Numbered from the stretch's first letter, positions 42,439-55,232 are shown. The stretch: 64,000 nucleotides of DNA from Ectopseudomonas alcaliphila (GCF_900101755.1 NZ_FNAE01000002.1:214480-278479), one strand, 5' to 3'. Notes: a model not told the origin generated them from the sequence alone. Program-made: numbers and translations.

Positions 42439-43458
42439 GTGGAGACTTCGTTGTTGCTCGCCGCTATTTCCGATGCTTCGCCATGCGGCGAAGATCTGGA
42501 ATACGACAGCGACTTTCTCCAGCTCGAGCGCGATGCTCTGGGGCGCCCCGAACGCAGCATGGGTGATGCCATCCAGGCTGCCGAGCCGCCCGAATGGCGC
42601 CAGCTGGAACAGGCCTGTCACCTCCTGCTGCAACGCAGCAAGGATCTGCGCATCACCCGCTATCTGCTGCAAAGCCGCCTGGCTTTGCGCGGTGTCGAAG
42701 GCCTTGCCGACAGCCTCGAATTGATCTTCGAACTGCTCTCGCGCTACTGGCCCGAGATTCACCCGCAGCTCGATGCCGATGACGACAACGACCCCACCGT
42801 ACGCATCAACACCCTCTCCGCGCTGACCTGCGAGACCAATCTCGGCCTGCTGCGCAGTGCTGTGCTGGTCCGTTCACGGGTGTTCGGCAACATCACCCTG
42901 CGCGCAGCGCTGAATGCCGCCGGCCTGCACCTGGCCAGTAGCGAAAGCCTCAGCATCGAAGAGCTCGGCGGCGCCCTGCAGGACGCCGACAGCGAAGTCT
43001 TGCAGGTCACTCACGAAGCCCTGAAGCGTGCGCTGCACAGCCTGAATGCCATCGAGCAGTTGGTCAGCGAACAGGTCGGCTCCGCTCAGGGCGTGGATTT
43101 CTCTGCGCTGCAGCAGCCGCTCAAGCTTGCCCTGCAGGTGCTCGGCGACAGCCCGGCAGGGGCAAGTTCAGAGGATTCCCCGGCAGGCGGCGAAGCTGCG
43201 CAAGAGCAGCTGGCGCAGCACGCGTCGGGGCCTGCCGTGGCGCGCGCCAGCGGCGAAATCAACAATCGCGATGATGTGCTCAGAAGCCTGGAGCGGATCC
43301 TTACCTACTACGCACGCCACGAGCCATCCAGCCCGTTACCGGTGCTGCTCAACCGGGCTCGCAGCCTGGTCAATGCCGATTTCGCGACCATCGTGCGCAA
43401 CCTGATTCCCGATGGCATGAGCCAGTTCGAAAACCTGCGCGGCCCCGACGAGTACTAG
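42439..43458 (+). CDS. tssA: T6SS tail-assembly protein TssA
   Basis: 339-residue cap/initiator protein that coordinates sheath and tube polymerisation. The conserved ImpA N-terminal motif is ISDASPCGEDLEYDSDFLQL. The GTG at 42439 (read VETSLLLAAISDASPCGEDL) was chosen because an AAGGAG site precedes it by nine bases and the family begins here. An open frame from 42361 would start within the promoter. The C-terminal region is helical and contains ILTYYARHEPSSPLPVLLNRA. First gene of the rightward arm. Confidence 0.93.
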   Translation: METSLLLAAISDASPCGEDLEYDSDFLQLERDALGRPERSMGDAIQAAEPPEWRQLEQACHLLLQRSKDLRITRYLLQSRLALRGVEGLADSLELIFELLSRYWPEIHPQLDADDDNDPTVRINTLSALTCETNLGLLRSAVLVRSRVFGNITLRAALNAAGLHLASSESLSIEELGGALQDADSEVLQVTHEALKRALHSLNAIEQLVSEQVGSAQGVDFSALQQPLKLALQVLGDSPAGASSEDSPAGGEAAQEQLAQHASGPAVARASGEINNRDDVLRSLERILTYYARHEPSSPLPVLLNRARSLVNADFATIVRNLIPDGMSQFENLRGPDEY

Positions 43459-43548
43459 GCCGACTGGCCCAGGTATGCGGGATCACGCTTCACCGTAGAT
43501 GGCCGAAGGCCGACACGCCGCGTCGCGTCAGGCGACCAGGAGAAAATC

Positions 43549-44064
43549 ATGGCGAACAGCAGTTCTCAGAAATTCATCGCGCGCAACCGCGCGCCGCGGG
43601 TGCAGATCGAGTACGACGTCGAGCTGTACGGCGCCGAGAAGAAGGTGCAGCTGCCGTTCGTCATGGGTGTCATGTCCGACCTTGCCGGCAAGCCGGCCGA
43701 GCCGCTGGCGCCAGTGGCCGAGCGCAAGTTCCTGGAGATCGACGTCGACAACTTCGACTCGCGCCTCAAGGCAATGAAGCCGCGTGTGGCGTTCAACGTG
43801 CCCAACGAGCTGACCGGCGAAGGCAACCTGAGCATCGACATGACCTTCCAGAGCATGGACGACTTCAGCCCGGCCGCCGTGGCGCGTCAGGTCGATGCCC
43901 TCAACCAGTTGCTGGAGGCCCGTACCCAGCTGGCCAACCTGCTGACCTACATGGACGGCAAGACCGGCGCCGAAGACATCATCATGAAGGCGATCAAGGA
44001 CCCGGCATTGCTGCAGGCCCTGGCTAGCGCGCCGAAACCCCAGGACAACGAGCCCCAGGCCTGA
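43549..44064 (+). CDS. tssB: T6SS contractile sheath small subunit TssB (VipA)
   Basis: 171 residues. It starts MANSSSQKFIARNRAPRVQI, with the family motif RVQIEYDVELYGAEKKVQLPF. TssB and TssC co-assemble into the contractile sheath around the Hcp tube. It is preceded by CAGGAG and followed 14 bases later by tssC. Confidence 0.96.
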   Translation: MANSSSQKFIARNRAPRVQIEYDVELYGAEKKVQLPFVMGVMSDLAGKPAEPLAPVAERKFLEIDVDNFDSRLKAMKPRVAFNVPNELTGEGNLSIDMTFQSMDDFSPAAVARQVDALNQLLEARTQLANLLTYMDGKTGAEDIIMKAIKDPALLQALASAPKPQDNEPQA

Positions 44065-44078
44065 TTCGGAAGACAACC

Positions 44079-45572
44079 ATGAGCGAACAGTTGCAACAAG
44101 ACCAGGCCGCACTGGCCAGCACCGAGCAGACCAGCGAATTCGCTTCGCTGCTGATGCAGGAATTCAAACCCAAGACCGAGCGTGCCAAGGAAGCGGTGGA
44201 AACCGCCGTGCGTACTCTGGCCGAGCAGGCCCTGGCGCAGACTGATCTGATCTCCAACGATGCGATCAAGTCGATCGAGTCGATCATCGCCGCCATTGAT
44301 GCCAAGCTCACCGCGCAGGTCAACCAGATCATCCACCACAGCGATTTCCAGCAGGTGGAAAGTGCCTGGCGTGGCCTGCACTATCTGGTCAACAACACCG
44401 AGAGCGATGAGCAGCTGAAGATTCGCGTGCTCAACATCTCCAAGCCGGAGCTGCACAAGACCCTGAAGAAATTCAAGGGCACCGCCTGGGACCAGAGCCC
44501 GATCTTCAAGAAGATGTACGAAGAAGAATACGGCCAGTTCGGCGGCGAACCCTACGGCTGCCTGGTGGGCGACTACTACTTCGACCAGTCGCCACCCGAT
44601 GTCGAGCTGCTGGGCGAACTGTCGAAAGTCTGCGCGGCCATGCACGCCCCGTTCATCGCCGCCGCCTCGCCGACCGTGATGGGCATGGGCTCCTGGCAGG
44701 AGCTGTCCAACCCGCGCGACCTGACCAAGATCTTCACCACCCCGGAATACGCCGGCTGGCGCTCGCTGCGCGAGTCCGAAGATTCGCGCTACATCGGCCT
44801 GACCATGCCGCGCTTCCTGGCACGCCTGCCGTATGGCGCCAAGACCGATCCGGTGGAGGCCTTCGCCTTCGAGGAAAACACCGACGGCGCCGACAGCAGC
44901 AAGTACACCTGGGCCAATGCCGCCTACGCCATGGCGGTGAACATCAACCGCTCGTTCAAGCTCTACGGCTGGTGTTCGCGCATCCGTGGCGTGGAGTCCG
45001 GCGGCGAAGTGCCGAACCTGCCGGCGCATACCTTCCCCACCGACGACGGTGGCGTGGACATGAAGTGCCCGACCGAGATCGCCATCTCCGACCGCCGCGA
45101 GGCCGAACTGGCGAAGAACGGCTTCATGCCGCTGCTGCACAAGAAGAACACCGATTTCGCCGCCTTCATCGGCGCGCAGTCGCTGCAGAAACCGGCCGAG
45201 TACGACGATCCGGACGCCACCGCCAACGCCAACCTGGCTGCGCGTCTGCCGTACCTGTTCGCCACCTGCCGTTTCGCGCATTACCTCAAGTGCATCGTTC
45301 GCGACAAGATCGGTTCCTTCAAGGAGCGCGACGAAATGCAGCTCTGGCTGCAGGACTGGATCCTCAAGTACGTCGACGGTGACCCGGCTCACTCCACCGA
45401 GACCACCAAGGCCCAGCATCCGCTGGCCGCCGCCGAGGTGGTGGTGGAAGAGGTCGAGGGCAACCCCGGTTACTACAACTCGAAGTTCTTCCTGCGCCCG
45501 CACTATCAGCTCGAAGGGCTGACGGTGTCGCTGCGGCTGGTTTCCAAGCTGCCGTCGGCCAAGGGCGCCTGA
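44079..45572 (+). CDS. tssC: T6SS contractile sheath large subunit TssC (VipB)
   Basis: 497 residues with the conserved segments SAWRGLHYLV, PKFRGTAW-like LKKFKGTAWDQ, and WCSRIRGVESGGEV. The C-terminal part is the handshake region of the sheath, and the N-terminal helices are what ClpV recognises after contraction. It is directly downstream of tssB. Confidence 0.97.
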   Translation: MSEQLQQDQAALASTEQTSEFASLLMQEFKPKTERAKEAVETAVRTLAEQALAQTDLISNDAIKSIESIIAAIDAKLTAQVNQIIHHSDFQQVESAWRGLHYLVNNTESDEQLKIRVLNISKPELHKTLKKFKGTAWDQSPIFKKMYEEEYGQFGGEPYGCLVGDYYFDQSPPDVELLGELSKVCAAMHAPFIAAASPTVMGMGSWQELSNPRDLTKIFTTPEYAGWRSLRESEDSRYIGLTMPRFLARLPYGAKTDPVEAFAFEENTDGADSSKYTWANAAYAMAVNINRSFKLYGWCSRIRGVESGGEVPNLPAHTFPTDDGGVDMKCPTEIAISDRREAELAKNGFMPLLHKKNTDFAAFIGAQSLQKPAEYDDPDATANANLAARLPYLFATCRFAHYLKCIVRDKIGSFKERDEMQLWLQDWILKYVDGDPAHSTETTKAQHPLAAAEVVVEEVEGNPGYYNSKFFLRPHYQLEGLTVSLRLVSKLPSAKGA

Positions 45573-45589
45573 GCCCCGGCAGGCAAGCC

Positions 45590-45618
45590 GGCCTCACGCG
45601 GCGTCGCCGCGTGAGGCC
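45590..45618 (+). promoter_or_regulatory. perfect 13-bp hairpin between tssC and hcp
   Basis: GGCCTCACGCGGC (45590-45602) pairs with GCCGCGTGAGGCC (45606-45618) around a GTC loop. There is no U-run, so it is not a standard terminator. It may act as an RNA-processing or stabilising element ahead of hcp. Confidence 0.55.
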
Positions 45619-45695
45619 TCTGCCTGATACATGGAAAGCCCCGGGCTTTTCGCAATCTCTGACCCCCGTGGCGATGACCACACCCAGGAGAAAAC

Positions 45696-46184
45696 ATGGC
45701 TGTCGATATCTTCATCAAAATCGGTGACATCAAGGGCGAGTCTCAGGACAAGACCCACAAGGACGAAATCGAAGTACTCAACTGGAGCTGGGGCATGTCC
45801 CAGTCCGGCAACATGCACACCGGCACTGGCGGTGGCGCGGGCAAGGTCAGCATCCAGGATCTGTCGCTGACCAAGTTCGTCGACAAGGCCACCCCCAACC
45901 TGATGATGCATTGCTCCAGCGGCAAGCACGTGCCCAAAGTCACCCTGACCGTACGCAAGGCAGGCGGTGACTCCCAGGTCGAGTACCTGATCATCAACCT
46001 CGAAGAAGTGCTGATCTCCTCGCTGAGCACTGGCGGCTCGGGCAACGATGACCGTCTGATCGAGAACATCACTCTGAACTTCGCCAAGGTCACCGTCGAC
46101 TATCAGCCGCAGAAAGCCGACGGTACCAAGGAAGGCGGTCCGATCAAGTACGGCTGGAATATCCGTTCCAACGTCAAGATCTGA
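45696..46184 (+). CDS. hcp: T6SS tube protein Hcp
   Basis: 162-residue hexameric ring protein that stacks into the inner tube and carries or chaperones small effectors. It starts MAVDIFIKIGDIKGESQDK, with LNWSWGMSQSGNMHTGTGGG, typical of the H1-type Hcp1 family. It is preceded by CCAGGAG. Strong hairpins lie on both sides (45590-45618 and 46195-46216), which may help its expected high expression. Confidence 0.97.
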   Translation: MAVDIFIKIGDIKGESQDKTHKDEIEVLNWSWGMSQSGNMHTGTGGGAGKVSIQDLSLTKFVDKATPNLMMHCSSGKHVPKVTLTVRKAGGDSQVEYLIINLEEVLISSLSTGGSGNDDRLIENITLNFAKVTVDYQPQKADGTKEGGPIKYGWNIRSNVKI

Positions 46185-46194
46185 TGCCCTGCCG

Positions 46195-46216
46195 CCCCCG
46201 GCGCTTGCGCCGGGGG
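46195..46216 (+). promoter_or_regulatory. GC-rich hairpin after hcp
   Basis: CCCCCGGCGC / GCGCCGGGGG with a TT centre (or an 8-bp stem with a GCTTGC loop), starting 10 bases after the hcp stop. No U-run follows. It probably protects the hcp message from 3' decay or partly blocks read-through. Confidence 0.5.
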
Positions 46217-46264
46217 AGGTCGGCCTTGGGAAGACTCCGATTCACCCAGTAATGAGACTGTTTC

Positions 46265-46723
46265 ATGGCCAAGCCTTCGTTTATCAATCTGTGGAACGAA
46301 TATCTCAAGATCTGGAACGAGTACCCCGACGGCAAGGTATGTGATGGCCCATGGGCGAACCAATGCGCCATTCGCATGAGCTACACGCTCAATGCCGAGC
46401 AGACCATCAAGGTCAATAACTCCACCTACAGCGAACCCAAATGTGCTCACGCACATGCCAGGGGTGCTGAATCATTGGCCAACTGGTTGTGGAAACACCA
46501 CCTGGGCCGCCCGTTGATCATCGGTGGCAGTGCACAGGAGCGTCTCAAGCTGGCCGACAAGACCGGACTGATCTTCTTCAAGGACTGCTTCCAGCAAGAT
46601 GGGCAGACCGTCGATGAGCGCACTGGCGACCACATCGATCTGTGGAAGCGTGGCTTTACCGCAGGCCGTTACGATGACCCGAGGCACATGGCCCGGCAGA
46701 TCTGGTTCTGGGAGCTGGCATGA
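46265..46723 (+). CDS. tae4: T6SS amidase effector, Tae4 family
   Basis: 152-residue peptidoglycan amidase. The NlpC/P60-like catalytic cysteine is Cys34 in WANQCAIRMSYTL, and the catalytic histidine is His123 in GDHIDLW, both in the pattern of the Tae4 family. Tae4 enzymes cut between D-Glu and meso-DAP in the stem peptide of rival cells. It lacks a signal peptide, as expected for Hcp-carried cargo. It lies just after hcp and overlaps the next gene by four bases. Base composition looks less GC-rich than its tss neighbours. Confidence 0.88.
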   Translation: MAKPSFINLWNEYLKIWNEYPDGKVCDGPWANQCAIRMSYTLNAEQTIKVNNSTYSEPKCAHAHARGAESLANWLWKHHLGRPLIIGGSAQERLKLADKTGLIFFKDCFQQDGQTVDERTGDHIDLWKRGFTAGRYDDPRHMARQIWFWELA

Positions 46724-47172
46724 GCAAGCGCCTTCGTACACCTTTACTGCTGCTCGGCATGCTGACCAGCCTCTGTGCATGCGCCGAATCGACTCCACCG
46801 CCTGCCACAGACAATCCTGGCTACCCGGAGCACGTGGACCTGGCAGGGCAGACTTATCAGCTGGAGAACGCCGGACAGGCCTGCGTATTGCGCAAGCCAG
46901 ACCAGAGCGTACTGCCGCTGGACATTCCCTCGCCGTGTCATTTCAGCGTCGGCAAGGATGGCCAGGCACATGTCGAAACCTTTCAGGGTGTGCCGATCGT
47001 CATGGTGCTGCATGTAGCCCCCGTGGCGGACAGCAAGCTGGAGTGTCGTTCGCAATACAAGGCCATTCGACTGATCAAGGGCCAGCTGGAGCCATCGGTG
47101 CTGGCGCAGAGTGCCAGTTGCCTGCGCGGCGTCGGTGATCAGAAGAACTACACCGCGATGTTCGACTGGTAA
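46720..47172 (+). CDS. probable immunity lipoprotein for the Tae4 effector
   Basis: 150 residues with a lipoprotein signal ([21 protein letters not shown], lipidated Cys21) and four further cysteines (in QACVL, SPCHF, LECRS and ASCLR) that could form two disulfides. Periplasmic location is right for neutralising a peptidoglycan amidase. The ATGA overlap with tae4 indicates coupling. I did not recognise the classic Tai4 fold from sequence, so the assignment rests on position and location. Confidence 0.7.
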   Translation: MSKRLRTPLLLLGMLTSLCACAESTPPPATDNPGYPEHVDLAGQTYQLENAGQACVLRKPDQSVLPLDIPSPCHFSVGKDGQAHVETFQGVPIVMVLHVAPVADSKLECRSQYKAIRLIKGQLEPSVLAQSASCLRGVGDQKNYTAMFDW

Positions 47173-47180
47173 ACCTGCGC

Positions 47181-47696
47181 ATGATCAGCCCCATGACCCC
47201 ACGCGAGCGCCTGCAGCCATCGCTGCTCGACCGCCTGACCGACGATGACCCCAGCAATCCGCAGGAAAGCGCGGATCGCCGCGTGCTGTCGCTGAACCAG
47301 CTCAAGGCTTCGGTGCTGCGCGACCTGACCTGGCTGTTCAATACCATCGCCCTGCTCGATGCCGACGCCACGCGGCACACACCGGCAGGCACCTCGGTGA
47401 TCAACTATGGCCTGCCGCCTTTGGCCGGCAGCAGTGTTTCCGGGATCGATATCGCCGCCCTGGAGAGCCTGATCCAGCGCGCCATCATTACCTTCGAGCC
47501 GCGCATCCTCGCCCACAGCGTGCGGGTACGGGCGCATGTCGGTCACGAACAGATGAACCATAACGCCTTGAGTTTCGAGATTCAGGGTGACCTGTGGGCA
47601 CAGCCGGTGGCCCTACCCTTGCTGCTGCGCACCGAGCTGGACCTGGAGTCCGGCCATGTCCAGGTGCTGCCTGCCGAGCAGCGGAGACGTTCATGA
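47181..47696 (+). CDS. tssE: T6SS baseplate protein TssE
   Basis: 171-residue gp25-like baseplate wedge protein. Conserved elements are [25 protein letters not shown] and [12 protein letters not shown], the last containing the Glu-Pro-Arg motif of gp25/TssE. The start is either ATG 47181 or ATG 47193 ([15 protein letters not shown]). It overlaps tssF by four bases. Confidence 0.94.
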   Translation: MISPMTPRERLQPSLLDRLTDDDPSNPQESADRRVLSLNQLKASVLRDLTWLFNTIALLDADATRHTPAGTSVINYGLPPLAGSSVSGIDIAALESLIQRAIITFEPRILAHSVRVRAHVGHEQMNHNALSFEIQGDLWAQPVALPLLLRTELDLESGHVQVLPAEQRRRS

Positions 47697-49552
47697 ACCC
47701 CCGTCTGCTGGAGCTGTATAACCAGGAACTGCTGCACATCCGCGAAAGCGCCCAGGAGTTTGCCCGCGAATACCCGAAGATCGCCGGGCGCCTGACGCTG
47801 TCGGGAATGGAATGCGCCGACCCCTATGTCGAGCGCCTGCTCGAAGGCTTCGCCTACCTGACCGCCCGCGTGCAATTGAAGCTCGATGCCGAGTACCCGA
47901 CCTTTACCCATAACCTGTTGGAAGTCGCCTACCCGCATTACCTGGCGCCGACGCCGTCGATGACCGTGGTACAGCTGCACACCGATGCCAACGATGGCGC
48001 GCTCAACGGCAGCTTCAACCTGCCGCGCGACAGCGTGTTGCGCGCCACGCTCGGCAAGGACAGCCAGACCCCCTGCGAATACCGCACGGCTCACCCGGTG
48101 ACCCTGTGGCCGCTGCAAGTAGCGGATGCCGAGTACATCAGCAACCCAGCCGCCACGCTGGGTCGCCTCGCCGCCAGCGAGCCGCGGGCCAAGGCCGCGC
48201 TACGCATCACCCTGCGCAGTGGCGCTGAAATACCCTTCTCCAGCCTGGATCTGGACAACCTGCCGTTGTACCTCAACGGTCTCGACGAGCTGCCATTTCG
48301 TCTCTACGAACAACTGCTGGGTAATCGCGTCGCCGTGTTCGCCCGCCAGCCAGGGCGCGACTGGGTCGAGCGCCTGCCGGCCGACGCCCTGCGTCCGTGC
48401 GGTTTCGATGATGCCGAGGCGGCCCTGCCAGTGGTGCCGCAGGCCTTCCAGGGCTATCGCCTGCTGCAGGAATACTTCGCCCTGCCGCAGCGTTTCCTGT
48501 TCGTCGACTTCTGCGGTCTGCGCCGTGCCGCACGCCAGTGCAGCGGTGAGGAGCTGGAGCTGATCGTTCTGTTCGACCGCGTGGACAGCCACCTGCAGAA
48601 CCAGGTCGGCGCCAGTCAGTTCCTGCCGTTCTGTACCCCGGCGATCAACCTGTTCCCGCGGCGCCTGGATCGCATCCACCTGAGCGACAAGGTGCACGAG
48701 CACCACGCCATCGCCGACCGTACGCGGCCGATGGATTTCGAGATCCATTCGCTGCGCGGCGTCACCGGCCATGGCAGTGGCCCGGAGCAGCCCTTCCTGC
48801 CCTTCTATGCGGTGCGCGACCCCGCTCGCTATGGCCGTGACCAGGCCTATTACAGCGTGCGCCGCGAACCTCGCGTGTTGTCGGCCGAGCAGCGCCGCAG
48901 CGGCACCCGCTCCAGCTATGTCGGCAGCGAAACCTTCATCAGTCTGGTCGACAGCCATCAGGCGCCCTATCGCCATGACCTGCGCCAACTCGGTCTCAGT
49001 GCCCTGTGCACCAACCGCGACCTGCCGCTGTTCATGACCGTTGGCATCGGCAAGAGCGACTTCACCCTGGCCGACAGCGCGCCGGTGCAGAGCGTGCGCT
49101 GTGTAGCAGGGCCGAGCCGACCGCGTGCCAGCCCGGCCCACGACAACCAGGCCTGGCGGCTGATCAGCCAGTTGTCACTGAACTACCTGTCACTGGCCGA
49201 GCAGGGCCAGGGTGCTGCTGCCCTGCGCGAAATGCTGCGCCTGTATGGCGATATGCAGAATCCGGCGCTGCAACTGCAGATCGAAGGCCTGCGCGAAGTC
49301 AGTGCCAAACCTTGTACGCGGCGCCTGCCGATGCCCGGGCCGATCGTCTTCGGCCGTGGCCTGGAAATTACCCTGGAGTTCGACGAGAACGCCTTTCGCG
49401 GTACCGGGGTGTTTCTCCTCGGTGCGGTGTTCGAGCGTTTCCTGGCGCGCTACGTATCCCTCAACAGCTTTACCGAGACGGTGCTACGCAGCACCGAGCG
49501 CGGCGAGATCATGCGATGGAAAGCCCGACCCGGCCGTCGTCCGAACCTGTAG
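47693..49552 (+). CDS. tssF: T6SS baseplate protein TssF
   Basis: 619 residues. It starts [20 protein letters not shown] and contains [13 protein letters not shown] and [18 protein letters not shown], the conserved opening of the VasA/TssF family. It is a wedge component with TssG around the VgrG hub. The frame is open upstream inside tssE, but the ATG at 47693 is the family start with ATGA coupling to tssE. Confidence 0.96.
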   Translation: MNPRLLELYNQELLHIRESAQEFAREYPKIAGRLTLSGMECADPYVERLLEGFAYLTARVQLKLDAEYPTFTHNLLEVAYPHYLAPTPSMTVVQLHTDANDGALNGSFNLPRDSVLRATLGKDSQTPCEYRTAHPVTLWPLQVADAEYISNPAATLGRLAASEPRAKAALRITLRSGAEIPFSSLDLDNLPLYLNGLDELPFRLYEQLLGNRVAVFARQPGRDWVERLPADALRPCGFDDAEAALPVVPQAFQGYRLLQEYFALPQRFLFVDFCGLRRAARQCSGEELELIVLFDRVDSHLQNQVGASQFLPFCTPAINLFPRRLDRIHLSDKVHEHHAIADRTRPMDFEIHSLRGVTGHGSGPEQPFLPFYAVRDPARYGRDQAYYSVRREPRVLSAEQRRSGTRSSYVGSETFISLVDSHQAPYRHDLRQLGLSALCTNRDLPLFMTVGIGKSDFTLADSAPVQSVRCVAGPSRPRASPAHDNQAWRLISQLSLNYLSLAEQGQGAAALREMLRLYGDMQNPALQLQIEGLREVSAKPCTRRLPMPGPIVFGRGLEITLEFDENAFRGTGVFLLGAVFERFLARYVSLNSFTETVLRSTERGEIMRWKARPGRRPNL

Positions 49553-50560
49553 ACACGCTTGTGCAGATGCAGGCGCAGCCCTGGGAGTACGACTTCTTCC
49601 AGGCCCTGCGGCGCATCGAGAACGAGCACCCGCATTTGCCGCGCCTGGGCCGATCCCGGCGCCTGGCTGACGACCCGCTGCGCCTTGGGCAGCGCCAGGA
49701 GGGCAGTTTCGCCCCGGCCACTCTGGCCGGCGTGACCCCCGCCAGCGACGAGCGCCCGGCGCGTCTGGAACAGTACTTTTTCGGCCTCGGCGGGCCCAAC
49801 GGGCCGCTGCCGCTGCACCTGACCGAGTACGTGCGCGAGCGCCAGCGCAACCACGCCGACAGCACCAGCAAGCACTTCCTCGATCTATTCCATCATCGCC
49901 TGCTGACCCTGTTCTATCGCGCCTGGGCCGAAGCTCGACCGACCGTCAGCCACGACCGCCCCGACGACGACTACTGGTCGGCGCGCCTGGCCGCCTTCAG
50001 TGGCCGCGGCATGCCCAGCCTGCGCCAGCGAGGCTTGCTGGACGATGCGGCGAAGCTGCACTTCAGCGGTCACCTGGCCGCACAGACGCGCTACCCCGAT
50101 GGCCTCAAGGCGATCCTCGCCGACTACTTCGGCGTGCCGGTGCAGATCGAAGAATACGCCGGCAGCTGGCTGCGCCTGCCCGAGCGGACGCGCCTGGGCG
50201 TGGAGTCCAGCCAGCTGGGTGTGGACTTCTGCCTGGGCAGCCAGGTCTGGGACCGCCAGCACAGCTTTCGCATCTGCTTCGGGCCGCTGACGCTCGAGCA
50301 GTACAACGCCATGCTGCCAGACGGCGAGTCCTTCGCCGCGCTGGTGGCCTGGGTTGCCGAGTACCAGGGCGACGAACTCGACTGGCAACTGAATCTCGTA
50401 TTGCAGCGCGAGGAAGTCCCCGCGCTATGCCTCAACGGCCAGGCTCGCCTGGGCTATACCACCTGGCTTGGCCAGCCGCAGCACGACGCCAGGGATCTGG
50501 TGCTGGCCCGCCATCACGCCGCAGCGACCCCGCCGGCGGATCAATCAAGGAGAGCTTCAC

Positions 50561-50568
<8 letters not shown>
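49516..50568 (+). CDS. tssG: T6SS baseplate protein TssG
   Basis: 350 residues from the ATG at 49516 ([17 protein letters not shown]). The hallmark is PWEYDFFQALRRIE near the start, followed by FFGLGGPNGPLPLHLTEY. It overlaps tssF by 37 bases in another frame. The frame remains open upstream to 49006 within tssF, but that part has no family similarity. It overlaps clpV by eight bases. Confidence 0.95.
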
Positions 50569-53233
<2,665 letters not shown>

Positions 53234-53239
53234 GCCCGA

Positions 53240-53267
53240 GCGCGGGTCGGCTATCGCCGGCCCGCGC
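53240..53267 (+). promoter_or_regulatory. hairpin between clpV and vgrG
   Basis: GCGCGGGTCGGC pairs with GCCGGCCCGCGC (12 bp, one G-U wobble) around TATC, directly after the clpV stop. No U-run follows, so it is probably a processing or stability element rather than a terminator. Confidence 0.45.
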
Positions 53268-53291
53268 CATGGCAGGCTGGAACCCCGACCT

Positions 53292-55232
53292 ATGTTCTTC
53301 GCCCAATCTTCCCGCTTTGCCCGCATCACCAGCCCGCTCGGGCCGGACGTTTTGCTGCTGCGCTCGATGCACGGCAGCGACGAGCTGGGGCGCCTGTTCG
53401 AGTACGAGCTGCAGCTGGTGTCCCACGATGCCAACCTCGATCTCAACCAGTTGCTCGGCAAACCGCTGTCGCTCTCGGTGCAGCAGCATGGCGGTGGCGA
53501 ACGCTATTTCCATGGCATCGTCGCCGCCTGCGGACAGACCGTCGACCGTGGCCAGTTCGCGGCTTATCGGGTCACCCTGCGGCCCTGGCTGTGGCTGCTC
53601 AGCCGTACCTCCGACTGCCGCATCTTCCAGCACATGAGCGTGCCGCAGATCATCAAGCAGGTGTTCCGCGACCTGGGTTTCTCCGATTTCGAAGACGCAC
53701 TCAGTCGCCCCTATCGCGAGTGGGAGTACTGCGTGCAGTACCGCGAAACCAGCTTCGATTTCGTCAGCCGGCTGATGGAGAAGGAGGGCATCTACTACTA
53801 CTTCCGCCACGAGGCCGATCGCCATGTGCTGGTGCTCGCCGACGCCTACGGCGCCCATGTGCCGGCCCCCGGTTACGCCAGCGTGCCCTACTACCCGCCT
53901 GATGGGCAGCACCGCGAGCGCGACCACATCAACGACTGGCAGCTGGCCCAGCACGTGCAACCGGGCTCGATGGAGCTCAACGACTACGACTTCCAGCGCC
54001 CCAGCGCGCGCATCGATGTGCGCTCGGTCATGCCGCGTCCGCACAGCGCCGGCGACTATCCGCTGTACGACTATCCCGGTACCTACGTGCAGAGCAGCGA
54101 TGGCGAGCAGTACGCGCGCAATCGCATCGAGGCCCTGCAGAGCCTGCACGAGCGCGTCGAGGTCGGCGGCAGCGTGCGCGGCATCGCCTCGGGCAACCTG
54201 TTCAGCCTCACCGGCTTCGGCCGCGCCGATCAGAACCGTGAGTACCTGGTGGTGTGTGCGCGCTATCACGTCGCGCAGGAATCCCTGGAGAGCGGCAGTG
54301 GCGGCGGTGGCCAGTTCGAGTGCCAGCTCACCTGCACCGACGCCCAGCAGACCTTTCGTCCGCTGTGCGGCACGCCCAAGCCCATGGTGCAGGGGCCGCA
54401 GACCGCGGTGGTGGTCGGCCCCGCCGGCGAGGAGATCTGGACCGACCAGTACGGCCGGGTCAAGGTGCACTTCCACTGGGATCGTCACGACCAGTCCAAC
54501 GAAAACAGCTCCTGCTGGATTCGCGTCTCGCAGTCCTGGGCCGGCAAGAACTGGGGCCATATCCAGATTCCGCGCATCGGCCAGGAAGTCATCGTCAGCT
54601 TCCTCGAAGGCGACCCCGACCAGCCAATCATCACCGGCCGCGTCTACAACGCCGAACAGACCGTGCCCTACGACCTGCCTGCCAATGCCACCCAGAGCGG
54701 CATCAAGAGCCGCTCCAGCAAGGGCGGCACGCCGGCCAACTTCAACGAAATCCGCATGGAGGACAAGAAGGGCGCCGAGCAGCTGTACATCCACGCCGAG
54801 CGCAACCAGGACATCGTCGTCGAGGTGGATGAAACCCACTCGGTGGGCAACAACCGGGTCAAGAGCATCGGCATGAACGAGACCGTGACCATCGGCAACA
54901 ACCGCCTGCGCGCGGTGAAGCTCGACGACGTGCTGGTGGTGGGTTCGACCAAGACCGACAGCATCAGCCAGAGCTACCTCATCGAGGTCGGGCAGAACCT
55001 GCGCCTGGTCTGCGGCAAGAGCATTCTCGAACTCAACGCCAGCGGCCAGATCAACCTCAGCGGCGTGGCGATCAACTTCCATGCCAGTGGTGACGCCGAA
55101 TTCAACACCGGCGGCGTCCTCAATCTGAACATCGGCGGCGGCCCTGGCGCCACGCCTGATGGTCAGGGTGAGCAGGGCAGCATCGATGCGGCCGTCAAAT
55201 CCCTGTTCGGGCAAGAGAAAGGAAACTCCTGA
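53292..55232 (+). CDS. vgrG: T6SS spike protein VgrG
   Basis: 646-residue trimeric spike. The gp27-like N-terminal part starts FAQSSRFARITSPLGPDVLL. The gp5 OB-fold region has GRVKVHFHWDRHDQSNENSS, followed by CWIRVSQSWAGKNWG and RIGQEVIVSFLEGDPDQPI. A C-terminal beta-helix has repeated VGNNR/IGNNR units. No extra effector domain is attached. The stop shares a base with the next gene's ATG, linking VgrG to the Eag-Rhs cargo that would load on its tip. Confidence 0.96.
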   Translation: MFFAQSSRFARITSPLGPDVLLLRSMHGSDELGRLFEYELQLVSHDANLDLNQLLGKPLSLSVQQHGGGERYFHGIVAACGQTVDRGQFAAYRVTLRPWLWLLSRTSDCRIFQHMSVPQIIKQVFRDLGFSDFEDALSRPYREWEYCVQYRETSFDFVSRLMEKEGIYYYFRHEADRHVLVLADAYGAHVPAPGYASVPYYPPDGQHRERDHINDWQLAQHVQPGSMELNDYDFQRPSARIDVRSVMPRPHSAGDYPLYDYPGTYVQSSDGEQYARNRIEALQSLHERVEVGGSVRGIASGNLFSLTGFGRADQNREYLVVCARYHVAQESLESGSGGGGQFECQLTCTDAQQTFRPLCGTPKPMVQGPQTAVVVGPAGEEIWTDQYGRVKVHFHWDRHDQSNENSSCWIRVSQSWAGKNWGHIQIPRIGQEVIVSFLEGDPDQPIITGRVYNAEQTVPYDLPANATQSGIKSRSSKGGTPANFNEIRMEDKKGAEQLYIHAERNQDIVVEVDETHSVGNNRVKSIGMNETVTIGNNRLRAVKLDDVLVVGSTKTDSISQSYLIEVGQNLRLVCGKSILELNASGQINLSGVAINFHASGDAEFNTGGVLNLNIGGGPGATPDGQGEQGSIDAAVKSLFGQEKGNS

